Source: JAPPFW01 sp965200835 (GTDB lineage Bacteria; Actinomycetota; Acidimicrobiia; Spongiisociales; Spongiisociaceae). Taken from it: DNA of 64,000 nucleotides. The stretch's first letter is position 1. Every line of letters starts with the position of its first letter. This document shows, piece by piece, positions 34,567-42,800 of the stretch. The notes beneath the pieces were generated by a model. The model saw only the letters and a list, made by a program, of their open reading frames with translations, had not been told where the DNA came from and did not search any database. Location: contig OZ241390.1 in the NCBI GenBank assembly GCA_965200835.1, positions 1,674,001 through 1,738,000 of the forward strand, written 5' to 3'. Position numbers and translations under genes: made by a program.

Positions 34567-35354
34567 CTGACCCGCTCCCGGCCACGGTCCTCCAGCCATA
34601 CCGCTCCCGCATAGGCAAGCACCGAAAAGGCGATGATCAACACAGCGGCCGCCCAGGCTCGGGGAATCTCCAGAGCGAAGAACGCCAGATTGAACAGCCA
34701 GCCCAGCCCGTCCACGCCGGTGAGGTATTCGCCGATCACCGCGGCTACCAGCGCCACGGCCGCGTTCAACCGGAAGGCGGTGAGGAAGTTGGGAATGGCC
34801 GAGGGCAGGGCGAGGTGCCGCAGCCGAGCCAGCTTCCCGGCGCCCAGGACGCTCAGGACATCCTCGGAACCGGGGGGCGTGGCCCGCATGCCCGAACTGG
34901 TCAGGACATAGGCGGGAAAGGTGGAGACCAGGGCGGCAACTGCCAGCACGGTGCCCTGGTTGTAGCCGAACATCCGGGCCATCAGCGGGATGGTGGCCAC
35001 GATGGGAACCGAGTACATGATGATCAGCGCGGTGGCCAGGAAGGTCCTCAGCACGGGCGAGAGCCAGGTGAGGATGGCGACTCCCACCCCGGCCGCCGTT
35101 CCGATCATGAGTCCGGCGATCGCCGAATACAGGGTCAGGCCGCTGGCGGCCAGGAAGGTTCCCAGATCCGAAACGACCGCGTCCGCCACCGAGCGGGGAC
35201 TCGGCACGATGAACTTGCTGACGCCGGCCCAGATCAACCCCTGCCAGGCCAGCAGGGCCGCTCCGACCGGCAACCCCCATCCCAGTAGCGACCCGAGCCG
35301 GGAGCCATCGCGCTCGGTGCCGACTGGGCCGCGGTGGATCGTCGAGGTGCCCAT
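34563..35354 (-). CDS. NitT/TauT-type ABC transporter permease
   Basis: 263 residues, about six hydrophobic helices, and the BPD_transp_1 coupling loop 'EDVLSVLGAGKLARLRHLAL', typical of SsuC/TauC/ThiX permeases. ATG at 35354 shares one base with the stop of the preceding permease (TGATG); the in-frame extension to 35450 would lie inside that gene and is rejected. With the next permease, the ATPase at 36125-36964 and the NMT1-type binding protein it makes a complete importer. Confidence 0.88.
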   Translation of the reverse strand: MGTSTIHRGPVGTERDGSRLGSLLGWGLPVGAALLAWQGLIWAGVSKFIVPSPRSVADAVVSDLGTFLAASGLTLYSAIAGLMIGTAAGVGVAILTWLSPVLRTFLATALIIMYSVPIVATIPLMARMFGYNQGTVLAVAALVSTFPAYVLTSSGMRATPPGSEDVLSVLGAGKLARLRHLALPSAIPNFLTAFRLNAAVALVAAVIGEYLTGVDGLGWLFNLAFFALEIPRAWAAAVLIIAFSVLAYAGAVWLEDRGRERVR

Positions 35355-36124
35355 CACCCTCCGTACCTGGTCGTTACCAGCCGCTCCAATCCGGCCAGCA
35401 CCGCAAAGGCGACCACTGCGAACAGGGCGGTCAGCGTGGCGGCCGCCCACAACAGTTCGGTCTGGAGCTGGCGCAGAGTGGTAACGATCAGGAGCCCGAG
35501 AGCGGGCGGATCAGATCCGAACCACTCCCCGAAGATGACCCCGAACATGGCAGCCGGCGCGCCCAGCTTGGCGGCATAGACGATCGAGGGCATGGCGGTG
35601 GGCAGCTCCAATCTCCATAGCCTGGCCCACTTACCGGCTCCCAGAGCGGAGAACACGTCATGATGGGCCACGCCGGCGGCTCGCAGCCCGGCACTGATGG
35701 ACACGAAACCGGCGAAGAACACCGCCAGGGTGGCAAACAGCAGGGGGGTGAGCCGTTGAGCACCCGCGATGGCCACTACCAGCAGCGGTCCCAGGGCCAC
35801 CCAGGGTACGGAGTTCACGATGGTGGCCAGCCTTCCGATCGGGCGATGCAACCCGGGGATCAGGTGCCCGAGAAGCGCCAGGGCGAACCCGATGACCAGG
35901 CCAGCCACCCAACCGGCCAGCGCGTCGCTCATGGTCGCTCTCGAAGCTCGGAAGAACACATCCCGGTGCTCGACCAACGCGGCCGTGATGCTGGAGAGGG
36001 GTGGCCAGCGATTGCCGAGCAGGTTTAGGCGGCCGCTGATCTCCCACGCCAGGCCGACCATTACCACCCCGCCCATCCCACCGGCGGCGGTTGCCCAGCT
36101 GCGCCGGGCTGAACTCTGGCCCAT
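35354..36124 (-). CDS. NitT/TauT-type ABC transporter permease
   Basis: 256 residues, about six helices, coupling loop 'HDVFSALGAGKWARLWRLEL'. It differs enough from the other permease ('VGLAWEISGRLNLLGNRWPP' start) to be a distinct subunit, implying a heterodimeric channel. It directly follows the ATPase stop (36125) without a gap. Confidence 0.88.
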   Translation of the reverse strand: MGQSSARRSWATAAGGMGGVVMVGLAWEISGRLNLLGNRWPPLSSITAALVEHRDVFFRASRATMSDALAGWVAGLVIGFALALLGHLIPGLHRPIGRLATIVNSVPWVALGPLLVVAIAGAQRLTPLLFATLAVFFAGFVSISAGLRAAGVAHHDVFSALGAGKWARLWRLELPTAMPSIVYAAKLGAPAAMFGVIFGEWFGSDPPALGLLIVTTLRQLQTELLWAAATLTALFAVVAFAVLAGLERLVTTRYGG

Positions 36125-36964
36125 TCAGGAAACACTCCCGGAGGTGCGGTCCGCCTCGCCGGAATCGATCGCTTCGATCAGCTCGTCGGCCAGGGAATGG
36201 AACTCGTCGGAGGCCATCAGGCGCCGGTCACGGGGTCGCCCGAATGGCACATCACGCACGGCCTTGATGCTTCCTGGCCGTTCGGTGAGCACGATGATCC
36301 GGTCGGCCAGAAAGATCGCCTCGTCCACCGAATGGGTGACCAGCACCGAGGTGATCGCCTCTTCCGCCCAGATCGACTGGAGTTCCAGGTTCATCCGGCG
36401 TCTGGTGACCGCGTCCAGCGCGCCGAACGGTTCATCGAGCAGGAGGAGGTCGGGCCGGAGAACCAGCGCTCTGGCGATGGCTGCCCGCTGCCGCATCCCA
36501 CCCGACAGCTGCTTGGGGCGAGCGCGCTCGAAGCCCGCCAGACCCACCAGATCGACCAGGCTGTCGATCCGCCGGGAATCAGGCCTGCTTCCCATCACCC
36601 GGAACGGCAGGGCGATGTTGTCCCAGGTGGTGAGCCAGGGCAGCAGGGCGTGCTCCTGGAACGCCACACCCAGCCGGTGAGCGGCCACCAGCTCGGAAGG
36701 TGAGGTGGCGTAGAGCTCCACGGTTCCCGAGGTGGGTGTCTCCAGCCCGGCAATCATCCGCAGGATGGTCGACTTCCCACATCCGGAAGGCCCGATGATG
36801 GCGACGAACTCGCCGTCGGCGATCGACAGGTCGATGTGTTCGATCGCCACCAGGTACTGGCCACGACCCATCGGGAAGTGCTTCGAGGCTCCGCTGATCG
36901 AGATGGCTTCAGCTCCCTCGGGCGGGTCCGGGACCGGTCTTGGTGGTGGCCGCTTCCGAGTCAC
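36125..36964 (-). CDS. NitT/TauT-type ABC transporter ATP-binding protein
   Basis: 279 residues: Walker A 'GPSGCGKST', Q-loop 'GVAFQEHALLPWLT', signature 'LSGGMRQRA', Walker B 'LLLLDEPFGALD', H-loop 'SVLVTHSVDEAI'. Strongly of the SsuB/TauB/NrtD type. I use GTG at 36964, which follows the dehydrogenase stop by 16 bases and has GGAG nine bases upstream; the longer reading would lie inside the dehydrogenase gene and has unrelated sequence. Confidence 0.88.
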   Translation of the reverse strand: MTRKRPPPRPVPDPPEGAEAISISGASKHFPMGRGQYLVAIEHIDLSIADGEFVAIIGPSGCGKSTILRMIAGLETPTSGTVELYATSPSELVAAHRLGVAFQEHALLPWLTTWDNIALPFRVMGSRPDSRRIDSLVDLVGLAGFERARPKQLSGGMRQRAAIARALVLRPDLLLLDEPFGALDAVTRRRMNLELQSIWAEEAITSVLVTHSVDEAIFLADRIIVLTERPGSIKAVRDVPFGRPRDRRLMASDEFHSLADELIEAIDSGEADRTSGSVS

Positions 36965-36980
36965 TACTGCGCTCCGGGCC

Positions 36981-37937
36981 TCAAACCGGATCGAAGGCGT
37001 CGACGTTCTCCAAGGCATCCAGCACCGATAGATAGGCCAGGTCGCGCTTGCGGAGGATGTCTTCTTCGGCCCGATCGCCGTAGTCGTAGAGACCGGCGCC
37101 GGTCTTGGCCCCATAGTGGCCCTGCTCCACCGGGTTTATGAGATACGGCGGTACGTGGCTGCCCATACTGAGATGACCTTCGGCGATCAGATCCAGTCCA
37201 TTGAAGTCGAGACTCTGGAAGATGCCCACGACGCCGAGGCGCACGCCCACGCTGGTCTTGATGGCCTGGTCGATCTCGAACAGGTCGGCGACGCCTTCGG
37301 TCATCAGCTCCTCGGCGGCGTCGGCCATGGCCATCATTACCCGGTTGGCGATGAACGCTTCGGTGAATCCTCTCATCACCAGGGGCCGCTTGCCGACCCG
37401 CTCGAGGAGCCGGGCGGTCCATCGCAACGAGTCGACCGACGTGGCAGGACCACCGGCCACTTCCACCAGCGGCACGATGTAGGGAGGGGCGAACCAGTGG
37501 GCACACACGACTCGATGCGGATGATCCATTTCGAGGACGTTGTAGAGGTCGAGTCCCGAGGTGTTGCTGGCCAGCACTACGTCAGGCCCAACCTCCCTCT
37601 CCAGGGCCGAGAAGACCGCCTGTTTGGCAGCCGGGTTCTCGCTCACGGCTTCGATGGCGAAGTCCGTAGCCGCCGCAGCTTCCGAGAGGTCGCCGGTACA
37701 CGAGATTCTCCCAAGCACTGCCGGGATCTCGGTCTCCGACAGGCGACCGGCCAGCGCCAGGGTCTCCAGGTTGTGCCGGATCCGGCGCCGGGCGATAGCC
37801 AGCACGGAGCGATCGAGATCCACCAGGTGGACCTCCAGGCCTGCCTGTGCGAACACCTGGGCGATGGCGTGTCCCATCACGCCGGCACCTACCACCATGA
37901 CCGTTCGTACGGCCCCTGGTTCCGGTCTAGCTGTCAT
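36981..37937 (-). CDS. 3-hydroxyacyl-CoA dehydrogenase-like NAD enzyme
   Basis: 318 residues. NAD-binding 'VMVVGAGVMGHAIAQVFAQA' and Asp-containing strand 'VHLVDLDRS', the substrate segment 'SNTSGLDLYNVLEMDHPHRV', 'AHWFAPPYIVPLVEV', and the C-terminal helical 'VGVRLGVVGIFQSLDFNGLD'. The family oxidises a 3-hydroxyl to a 3-keto group on acyl-CoAs, and in carnitine dehydrogenase on free carnitine. Together with the BKACE enzyme, which needs a beta-keto acid, it suggests a hydroxy-acid to keto-acid to cleavage sequence. ATG 37937 overlaps the aminohydrolase stop (ATGA); a start nine codons upstream is less likely. Confidence 0.82.
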   Translation of the reverse strand: MTARPEPGAVRTVMVVGAGVMGHAIAQVFAQAGLEVHLVDLDRSVLAIARRRIRHNLETLALAGRLSETEIPAVLGRISCTGDLSEAAAATDFAIEAVSENPAAKQAVFSALEREVGPDVVLASNTSGLDLYNVLEMDHPHRVVCAHWFAPPYIVPLVEVAGGPATSVDSLRWTARLLERVGKRPLVMRGFTEAFIANRVMMAMADAAEELMTEGVADLFEIDQAIKTSVGVRLGVVGIFQSLDFNGLDLIAEGHLSMGSHVPPYLINPVEQGHYGAKTGAGLYDYGDRAEEDILRKRDLAYLSVLDALENVDAFDPV

Positions 37938-39406
37938 GTGCTCCACGGAGGAGCAAGGCGCCATGGTTCCTTCAGATGTGCCAGACCGGCCCTGGCGACC
38001 AGGTCGTTAGCTCGACCGTTGGCTTCCTCGGCCACGGCGGACTCGTCCACCATGGTGCAACGCCCGTCCTCGAAGATGATCTTCCCAGCCACGATGGTGT
38101 GGGTCACATCAGCGGGACTGGTGGAGTAGACCACTGAAGCGACGGGGCGATGTAGGGGTATGTGATGCGGCGCCGACTGGTCGACGATCACGATATCGGC
38201 CAGCTTCCCCGGAGCGAGCACGCCGGCGTCGATGCCCATGTACTCGGCGCCGAACCGGGTGGCGAGCTCGATCGCCTCCTCGCCGTTGGACTCGGTGGGG
38301 TTCTGGGTGTGGACCCGCTGGAGGAGTACCGCTTGTTTCATGCAGGCGAACATGTCGAGACGGTGGCCGCTGCCACCATCGAGGCCGAGGCCCACCGTAG
38401 CTCCGGCTGCCCGTAGGTCCCGCAACCGCATCACGCCTAGTGCGATGTACTGATGGGACACGGGACAGTAGGCGATGCCGGTTCCGGTGCCGCCGACCTG
38501 TTCCACTTCTCGATCGTCGAGGAATATCCCATGCGCCAGCGTGGCGCGCGGTCCCAGGAGCCCCTGCTCCGCCATCCAATTGACCGGACGCTGACCGTAC
38601 TCCTCGAGGTAGAAGACGGGGTCGTTGGCGGCTTCGGAGCAGTGGGAATGCCAGCCGGTTCCCATCTCCCGAGCCATAGCAACCGCTTCGATGACCAGCT
38701 GCTGGTCGAGGTAGATGATGTTGAGTGGCGCGGGCCACACACCTACCCGACTATCGGGTGGTCGAGCCGCGATGCACTCCCTGGTGATGGCCAGATCCTC
38801 ACTATTGGAGTACTGGAACAGGTCATCCGCCAACCCATGCTTGACCGCCATCTCGGTCGGTTCGCCCGTCATGCCCCTGGCCACTGCCCCACGGAGACCG
38901 ACCTCCTGGATGGCGTCCGCCACTGCCAGTGTCGACTCGAAATCTGTCGGTGCATAGTGGTTGTCGAGGAGGGTGGTGACTCCGGATCGGGCCGCCTCCA
39001 CTGCACCGATCTGCGCGCCGATCCGAGCCTCGTCCTTGGAGATGGCGGTGGTGACCGGCCAGATGAAATCCGACAGCCACGGCCACAGCTCGAGGCCCTC
39101 ACCGAGGCCGCGCAGCAGGTATTGGAAGAGGTGCTGGTGGGTGTCGATCAAACCGGGTAGCACGGCCTTGCCTTGGGTGTGAAGGACCCGCCGGGCACGG
39201 TATCCGGCCAGATCACTCGCCATCCCGACTTCGACGATGCGATCGCCCACGATCGCCACCGCACCCGGTTCCAGAACCCTGCGCCGGTCGTCAACCGTGA
39301 TGACCGTGCCCCCGGTGATCAACAGGTCGCACGTACGTTCTCGAGAGATCAGACTTGCCTTCTTGTTGCGGTTCCCTCCAGCGGTCGCTGGATCGGTGTC
39401 AACCAT
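37934..39406 (-). CDS. COG0402 aminohydrolase/deaminase, second copy
   Basis: 490 residues, paralogous to 24920-26326: 'LPGLIDTHQHLFQYLLRGLG', 'GTGWHSHCSEA', 'TLAHGIFLDD', and 'VGLGLDGGSGHRLDM' provide HxH, H, H and D. The whole barrel including 'VWPAPLNIIYLDQQL' is shared with the other copy, so substrates are probably related. It is the first gene of an eight-gene operon running to 31534. About 18 extra N-terminal residues precede the conserved start 'RTCDLLITGGTVITVDDRRR'; a later start is possible. It is divergent from grdC-grdA across 160 bases. Confidence 0.85.
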   Translation of the reverse strand: MVDTDPATAGGNRNKKASLISRERTCDLLITGGTVITVDDRRRVLEPGAVAIVGDRIVEVGMASDLAGYRARRVLHTQGKAVLPGLIDTHQHLFQYLLRGLGEGLELWPWLSDFIWPVTTAISKDEARIGAQIGAVEAARSGVTTLLDNHYAPTDFESTLAVADAIQEVGLRGAVARGMTGEPTEMAVKHGLADDLFQYSNSEDLAITRECIAARPPDSRVGVWPAPLNIIYLDQQLVIEAVAMAREMGTGWHSHCSEAANDPVFYLEEYGQRPVNWMAEQGLLGPRATLAHGIFLDDREVEQVGGTGTGIAYCPVSHQYIALGVMRLRDLRAAGATVGLGLDGGSGHRLDMFACMKQAVLLQRVHTQNPTESNGEEAIELATRFGAEYMGIDAGVLAPGKLADIVIVDQSAPHHIPLHRPVASVVYSTSPADVTHTIVAGKIIFEDGRCTMVDESAVAEEANGRANDLVARAGLAHLKEPWRLAPPWST

Positions 39407-39566
39407 ACCCGTACGTAGGGAGCGACCGTGAGGTGCCGGTCCACGGCCCCTTCATCCGGACGCCGGGCGGAGTCGGGCGATCAGGGGCCGCGGACTACAG
39501 TCTGTTCAGGCACTTGCCCATCAGTGAAGGAGGCAAGTCCTCCCGACCTGGAGAGTCACCACTTCC

Positions 39567-41021
39567 ATGCCGAAACCCGCCATCCTCCACTCGTCATACG
39601 CGCTCGCGCATGCGCCGGACCTGGTCCGGCACGGTTCCAAACCGTCCCGGGACATCCCGAACCAGCCCGATCTTCTGGCCGAGCTGGGCGCAGGGCTCCG
39701 CCCCTGGACGGAGGTGGTCGCGTATCCGCCCAACCAGGCGTTCGTGGGGAATCTCGCCCCGGAGGACCTCGCTTCCGTTCCCCGACCCTGGTACCGGAAC
39801 CGCCTGAACCAGGCCTCGCCTGTGGGTCCCTTCGGTCGGATCATCAACCAGGCCTCCCTCTACGGACTGGTGAAGCTCTGTGACGACTTCGATCTGGTGA
39901 CCATCGACCAGAAGCTGGCGGACCAGGCCACGCATCACCTGACGGACTTCGGTCACCGAACCGGGAAGATCGTGGGTGTTCCGCCATCGGAGTTGCGGGC
40001 GGTGATGGAGCGGGAGAGCGGCCTACCCCTCTACCACGAGGACCGTCTGGCGGGCTTCATACGTACAGCCCACCACCAGGATGCAACTCTGGCGGCCTCC
40101 GTCCTGCTGGAGAACCTCGCCTCGAAGGCAACCGCCGCGCTCGCGGTCTCGGACCTGCTGCGAAGGGGTGGATTCCCCGCCGAGCAAGTGGACTACCTGG
40201 TGAATTGCGGGGAGGAGGCGGTCGGGGACCGTTACCAGCGCGGGGGCGGAAGCCTGGCCAAAGCGGTGGGGGAGGTGATCGGGTGCGTGAACGCTACCGG
40301 TGCAGATCTCAAGGCTTTCTGCGCAGCACCGGTTCACGCGCTGATGATGGCGGGAGCGATGGTGGCCGCCGGTCTCTACCGCCATGTGGTGGTGTTGGGC
40401 GGTGGCTCCCTGGCCAAACTCGGCATGAAGTTCCGGGCTCACCTCCGGAATGGGGTCCCGGTGATGGAGGACTGCCTGGCTGCCCTGGCTTTCCTGGTCG
40501 GACCCTCCGATGGGCACGGGATGGAGCTGCGCCTGGACATGACCGGCAAGCATCCGATCGGAGCCGGGTCGTCACCCCGGGCGGTCTACGATGCGCTGGT
40601 GGTGGAGCCACTAACCAGGGCGGGCCTGGGCATCACGGACATCGATCGCTACGCGGTCGAGCTGCACAACCCAGAGATCACCGAACCGGGAGGGAGCGGG
40701 GATGTACCGAGGGCAAACTACCGTACTCTGGCGGCTATGGCGGTGCTGAGGCGCGAGATCGGGAGGGGCGACATGGACCGGTTCGTTGCCGAGCGGGGAA
40801 TGCCAGGGTTCGCTCCCACCCAGGGGCATATCCCGGCCGGTGTCCCCTACCTGGGCCATGCCCAGGAGGCCATGCGCCGGGGACGCCTCGACCGGGCAAT
40901 GGTGGTTGCGAAGGGAAGCCTGTTCCTCGGGAGGATGACGCAGCTGGTAGATGGCGTATCACTGGTTGTGGAGCGGCCTGCCGGGGCGGACCGAGCGACG
41001 AGAACACGGACGAAGGGATGA
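39567..41021 (+). CDS. grdC: Glycine/sarcosine/betaine reductase component C, beta subunit (GrdC-like)
   Basis: 484 residues with the GrdC pattern: an N-terminal thiolase/FabH-like part ('LRPWTEVVAYPPNQAFVGNL', 'PYLG' late), 'VDYLVNCGEEAVGDRYQRGG', 'CAAPVHALMMAGAMVAAGLY', 'VVVLGGGSLAKLGMKF', and the family ending 'GSLFLGRMTQLVDGVSLVVE'. Component C takes the Se-carboxymethyl group from GrdA and releases an acetyl thioester that becomes acetyl phosphate. Its usual partner GrdD is not in this window. ATG start; the stop lies six bases ahead of grdA. It heads a two-gene plus-strand unit divergent from the hydrolase/ABC operon. Confidence 0.88.
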   Translation: MPKPAILHSSYALAHAPDLVRHGSKPSRDIPNQPDLLAELGAGLRPWTEVVAYPPNQAFVGNLAPEDLASVPRPWYRNRLNQASPVGPFGRIINQASLYGLVKLCDDFDLVTIDQKLADQATHHLTDFGHRTGKIVGVPPSELRAVMERESGLPLYHEDRLAGFIRTAHHQDATLAASVLLENLASKATAALAVSDLLRRGGFPAEQVDYLVNCGEEAVGDRYQRGGGSLAKAVGEVIGCVNATGADLKAFCAAPVHALMMAGAMVAAGLYRHVVVLGGGSLAKLGMKFRAHLRNGVPVMEDCLAALAFLVGPSDGHGMELRLDMTGKHPIGAGSSPRAVYDALVVEPLTRAGLGITDIDRYAVELHNPEITEPGGSGDVPRANYRTLAAMAVLRREIGRGDMDRFVAERGMPGFAPTQGHIPAGVPYLGHAQEAMRRGRLDRAMVVAKGSLFLGRMTQLVDGVSLVVERPAGADRATRTRTKG

Positions 41022-41027
41022 TCGAGC

Positions 41028-41480
41028 ATGGATCTGAAAGGAAAGAGGGTGGTGGCGATCGGCGAGCGGGAGGGGATCGGCGGACCGAGCCTCAAGCTGC
41101 TGGCCGAGTCAGCCGGCGCAAGGGTGGTATTCAGCGTCACTCAGTGCTTCGTCTGAACGGCGGGAGGCGCGATGGATCTGGAGGATCAGGCCAGCATGAA
41201 CCGGCTGGCTGAGGACTCCGGCACCGACGACATGGTGGTGCTGCTGGGACAACCGGATGCCAACAGTGCCGGACTCTTCGCGGAGACGGTAACCAGAGGC
41301 GATCCGACCTGGGCAGGTCCGTTGGCCGGAGTCCCGTTGGGACTCCCCGTATATCACATATTGGAACCCGAGATAAAGGTACAGATCGACTCCGACCTAT
41401 ATGAGGACCACGTCGGCTTGCTGGAACTGTCGGCCGATGTGGACCAGATCATCGAGTGGGTGTCAGTTTGCCGGACGTGA
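41028..41480 (+). CDS. grdA: Selenoprotein A (GrdA), in-frame TGA at codon 43
   Basis: A 150-residue protein if TGA at 41154-41156 is read as selenocysteine. The frame gives 'VVFSVTQCFV-U-TAGGAMDLE', which is the GrdA C-x-x-U redox motif followed by its invariant G-A-M-D-L-E. It continues 'DMVVLLGQPDANSAGLFAET', 'GDPTWAGPLAGVPLGLPVYH' and 'LEPEIK', all family landmarks. Clostridial GrdA is about 158 residues with Sec near 44. GrdA is the small carrier that accepts the carboxymethyl group from component B on its selenol and is recycled by thioredoxin. A start only at the later ATG (41172) would give a protein without its active site. Confidence 0.92.
41175..41187 (+). promoter_or_regulatory. 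Candidate bacterial SECIS element of grdA
   Basis: Eighteen bases after the UGA, GAUC (41175-41178) pairs with GAUC (41184-41187) around the loop UGGAG, with an optional further U-A pair across a bulged G. Distance and early-G loop suit a bSECIS, but the four-base stem is short, so this is weaker than the grdB element. Confidence 0.5.
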
Positions 41481-41525
41481 GTCGATACGATGCCGATTGG
41501 TTGGGCATCTGATCCTGAACACTGA

Positions 41526-41667
41526 GGAGGTATATCGGCTGCCCGCGTCCTAGTGGGACTGTCCGACCTCGACTACCTCGAGATGCGGGGAATAGCACTC
41601 GACCCCACCCATGCAAGTCAACATCGGGACCCTTGAGGCCCGCGGAGTTACCGTCCGCCACGACTAG
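41526..41667 (+). other. Possible gene fragment downstream of grdA
   Basis: Two short frames read like one protein tail: 'RVLVGLSDLDYLEMRGIALD' then 'PTHASQ' in one frame, and 'QVNIGTLEARGVTVRHD' ending with TAG in the next. I cannot name the family. It may be the end of a lost third gene of the grdC-grdA unit. The remaining bases of 41481-41741 show nothing else. Confidence 0.25.
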
Positions 41668-41741
41668 CCATCCGCTTCATGCGAAGCCAACTGATTGCAA
41701 GATCCCACTGCGGAGCTGACAGTCTTGACGGGAGAGTACGG

Positions 41742-42800
41742 CTAGAAAGCCACCGTCCTGCGGATTGCGGCAGCGATGTCGGTGGCTGACGGTCGGTAGG
41801 CATCCTCCAGTGGGGGACTGAAGGGTACCGGGATATCGAGACCTCCCAGGCGGGTGATCGGTGCGTCCAGATACTCGAACGCAGACTCGCCTAGGTCGGC
41901 CGCTATCTCGGCGCCGATCCCTGCGAGGCGGTTGGCGGCATGCACGACTACAACCCGGCCGGTCTTCTGTACCGAGGCCAGCATCGTGTCCCGGTCGAGC
42001 GGCTTGAGGGTCCGCAGGTCGATCACCTCGGTCGACAGTTCCGGGCTCACCTCCCGAGCGGCCAGCAGTGCCTGGCGGACCATCTCTCCGTAGGTGATGA
42101 TGGTCACGTCGGTTCCCAGGCGGGCTATTCGGGCCTTGCCGAGCGGCTCGGCCTCGTCTCCGTCAGGAACCTCACCCCGTAGGCTCCGGTACAGCGGCTT
42201 GGATTCGAAGTAGATGACGGGGTTGTTGTCCCGGATGGCCGCGATCAGGAGACCTTTGGCGTCGGCAGGGGTGGCCGGGGCTACCACCTTCAGGCCAGGG
42301 GTGTGGACGAACCAGGCTTCCGGGTTCTGGCTATGGAAGGGCCCAGACCGAAGCCCCCCGTCGGCGGGGGCTCGGATGACCCACGGAACGGCCCCCTGCC
42401 AGCGATAGTGGGTGGTGGCAGCGTATTGGACGATGGAGTCGAAGGCGGTGGAGATGAAGTCGGCGAATTGCACTTCGATCACCGGCCGCAAGCCCATCAG
42501 GGCCATCCCAGTAGCCGCCCCGACGAAGGCGAGCTCCGTCATGGGGGTGTTGATCACCCGGTGGGGACCGAACTCGGCCTCGAAGCCACGGGTTACCTTG
42601 AATGCCCCTCCGAACTCGCCCCCGATGTCCTCCCCCATCAGGAACACTTCGGGGTCACGGTGCATCTCGGTGCGCAGGCCCTCGCTGATCGCCTCCAGAT
42701 AGGTCATCGTCCGAACCTCGGGACCACTATGGGTGGGTGTCCCATCGGTTGGTCGGGATCCTCCGGTGGTCGCTTCGGCTTCCCGTTCCGGGGAGGTCAT
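41742..42800 (-). CDS. 2-oxoacid dehydrogenase E1 component, beta subunit
   Basis: 352 residues. Transket_pyr and transketolase C-terminal domains: 'FLMGEDIGGEFGGAFKVTRG', 'MTELAFVGAATGMALMGLRP', 'VVAPATPADAKGLLIAAIRD', 'VVVVHAANRLAGIGAEIAAD'. With the alpha subunit it decarboxylates a 2-oxoacid (pyruvate, acetoin-like or branched-chain) using thiamine diphosphate. About 30 N-terminal residues ('SPEREAEATTGGSRPTDG') are non-conserved; ATG 42800 overlaps the alpha stop (ATGA). No E2 or E3 gene is adjacent. Confidence 0.88.
   Translation of the reverse strand: MTSPEREAEATTGGSRPTDGTPTHSGPEVRTMTYLEAISEGLRTEMHRDPEVFLMGEDIGGEFGGAFKVTRGFEAEFGPHRVINTPMTELAFVGAATGMALMGLRPVIEVQFADFISTAFDSIVQYAATTHYRWQGAVPWVIRAPADGGLRSGPFHSQNPEAWFVHTPGLKVVAPATPADAKGLLIAAIRDNNPVIYFESKPLYRSLRGEVPDGDEAEPLGKARIARLGTDVTIITYGEMVRQALLAAREVSPELSTEVIDLRTLKPLDRDTMLASVQKTGRVVVVHAANRLAGIGAEIAADLGESAFEYLDAPITRLGGLDIPVPFSPPLEDAYRPSATDIAAAIRRTVAF

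Noticed and set aside
34567..35280. A fused permease-GcvT protein of 641 residues
   Set aside because: The N-terminal part is an out-of-frame reading of the permease; the ATG overlap at 34566 marks the true start.
36965..37114. N-terminal extension of the ABC ATPase to 37114
   Set aside because: It lies wholly inside the dehydrogenase gene and has no family similarity; GTG 36964 has a proper ribosome binding site.
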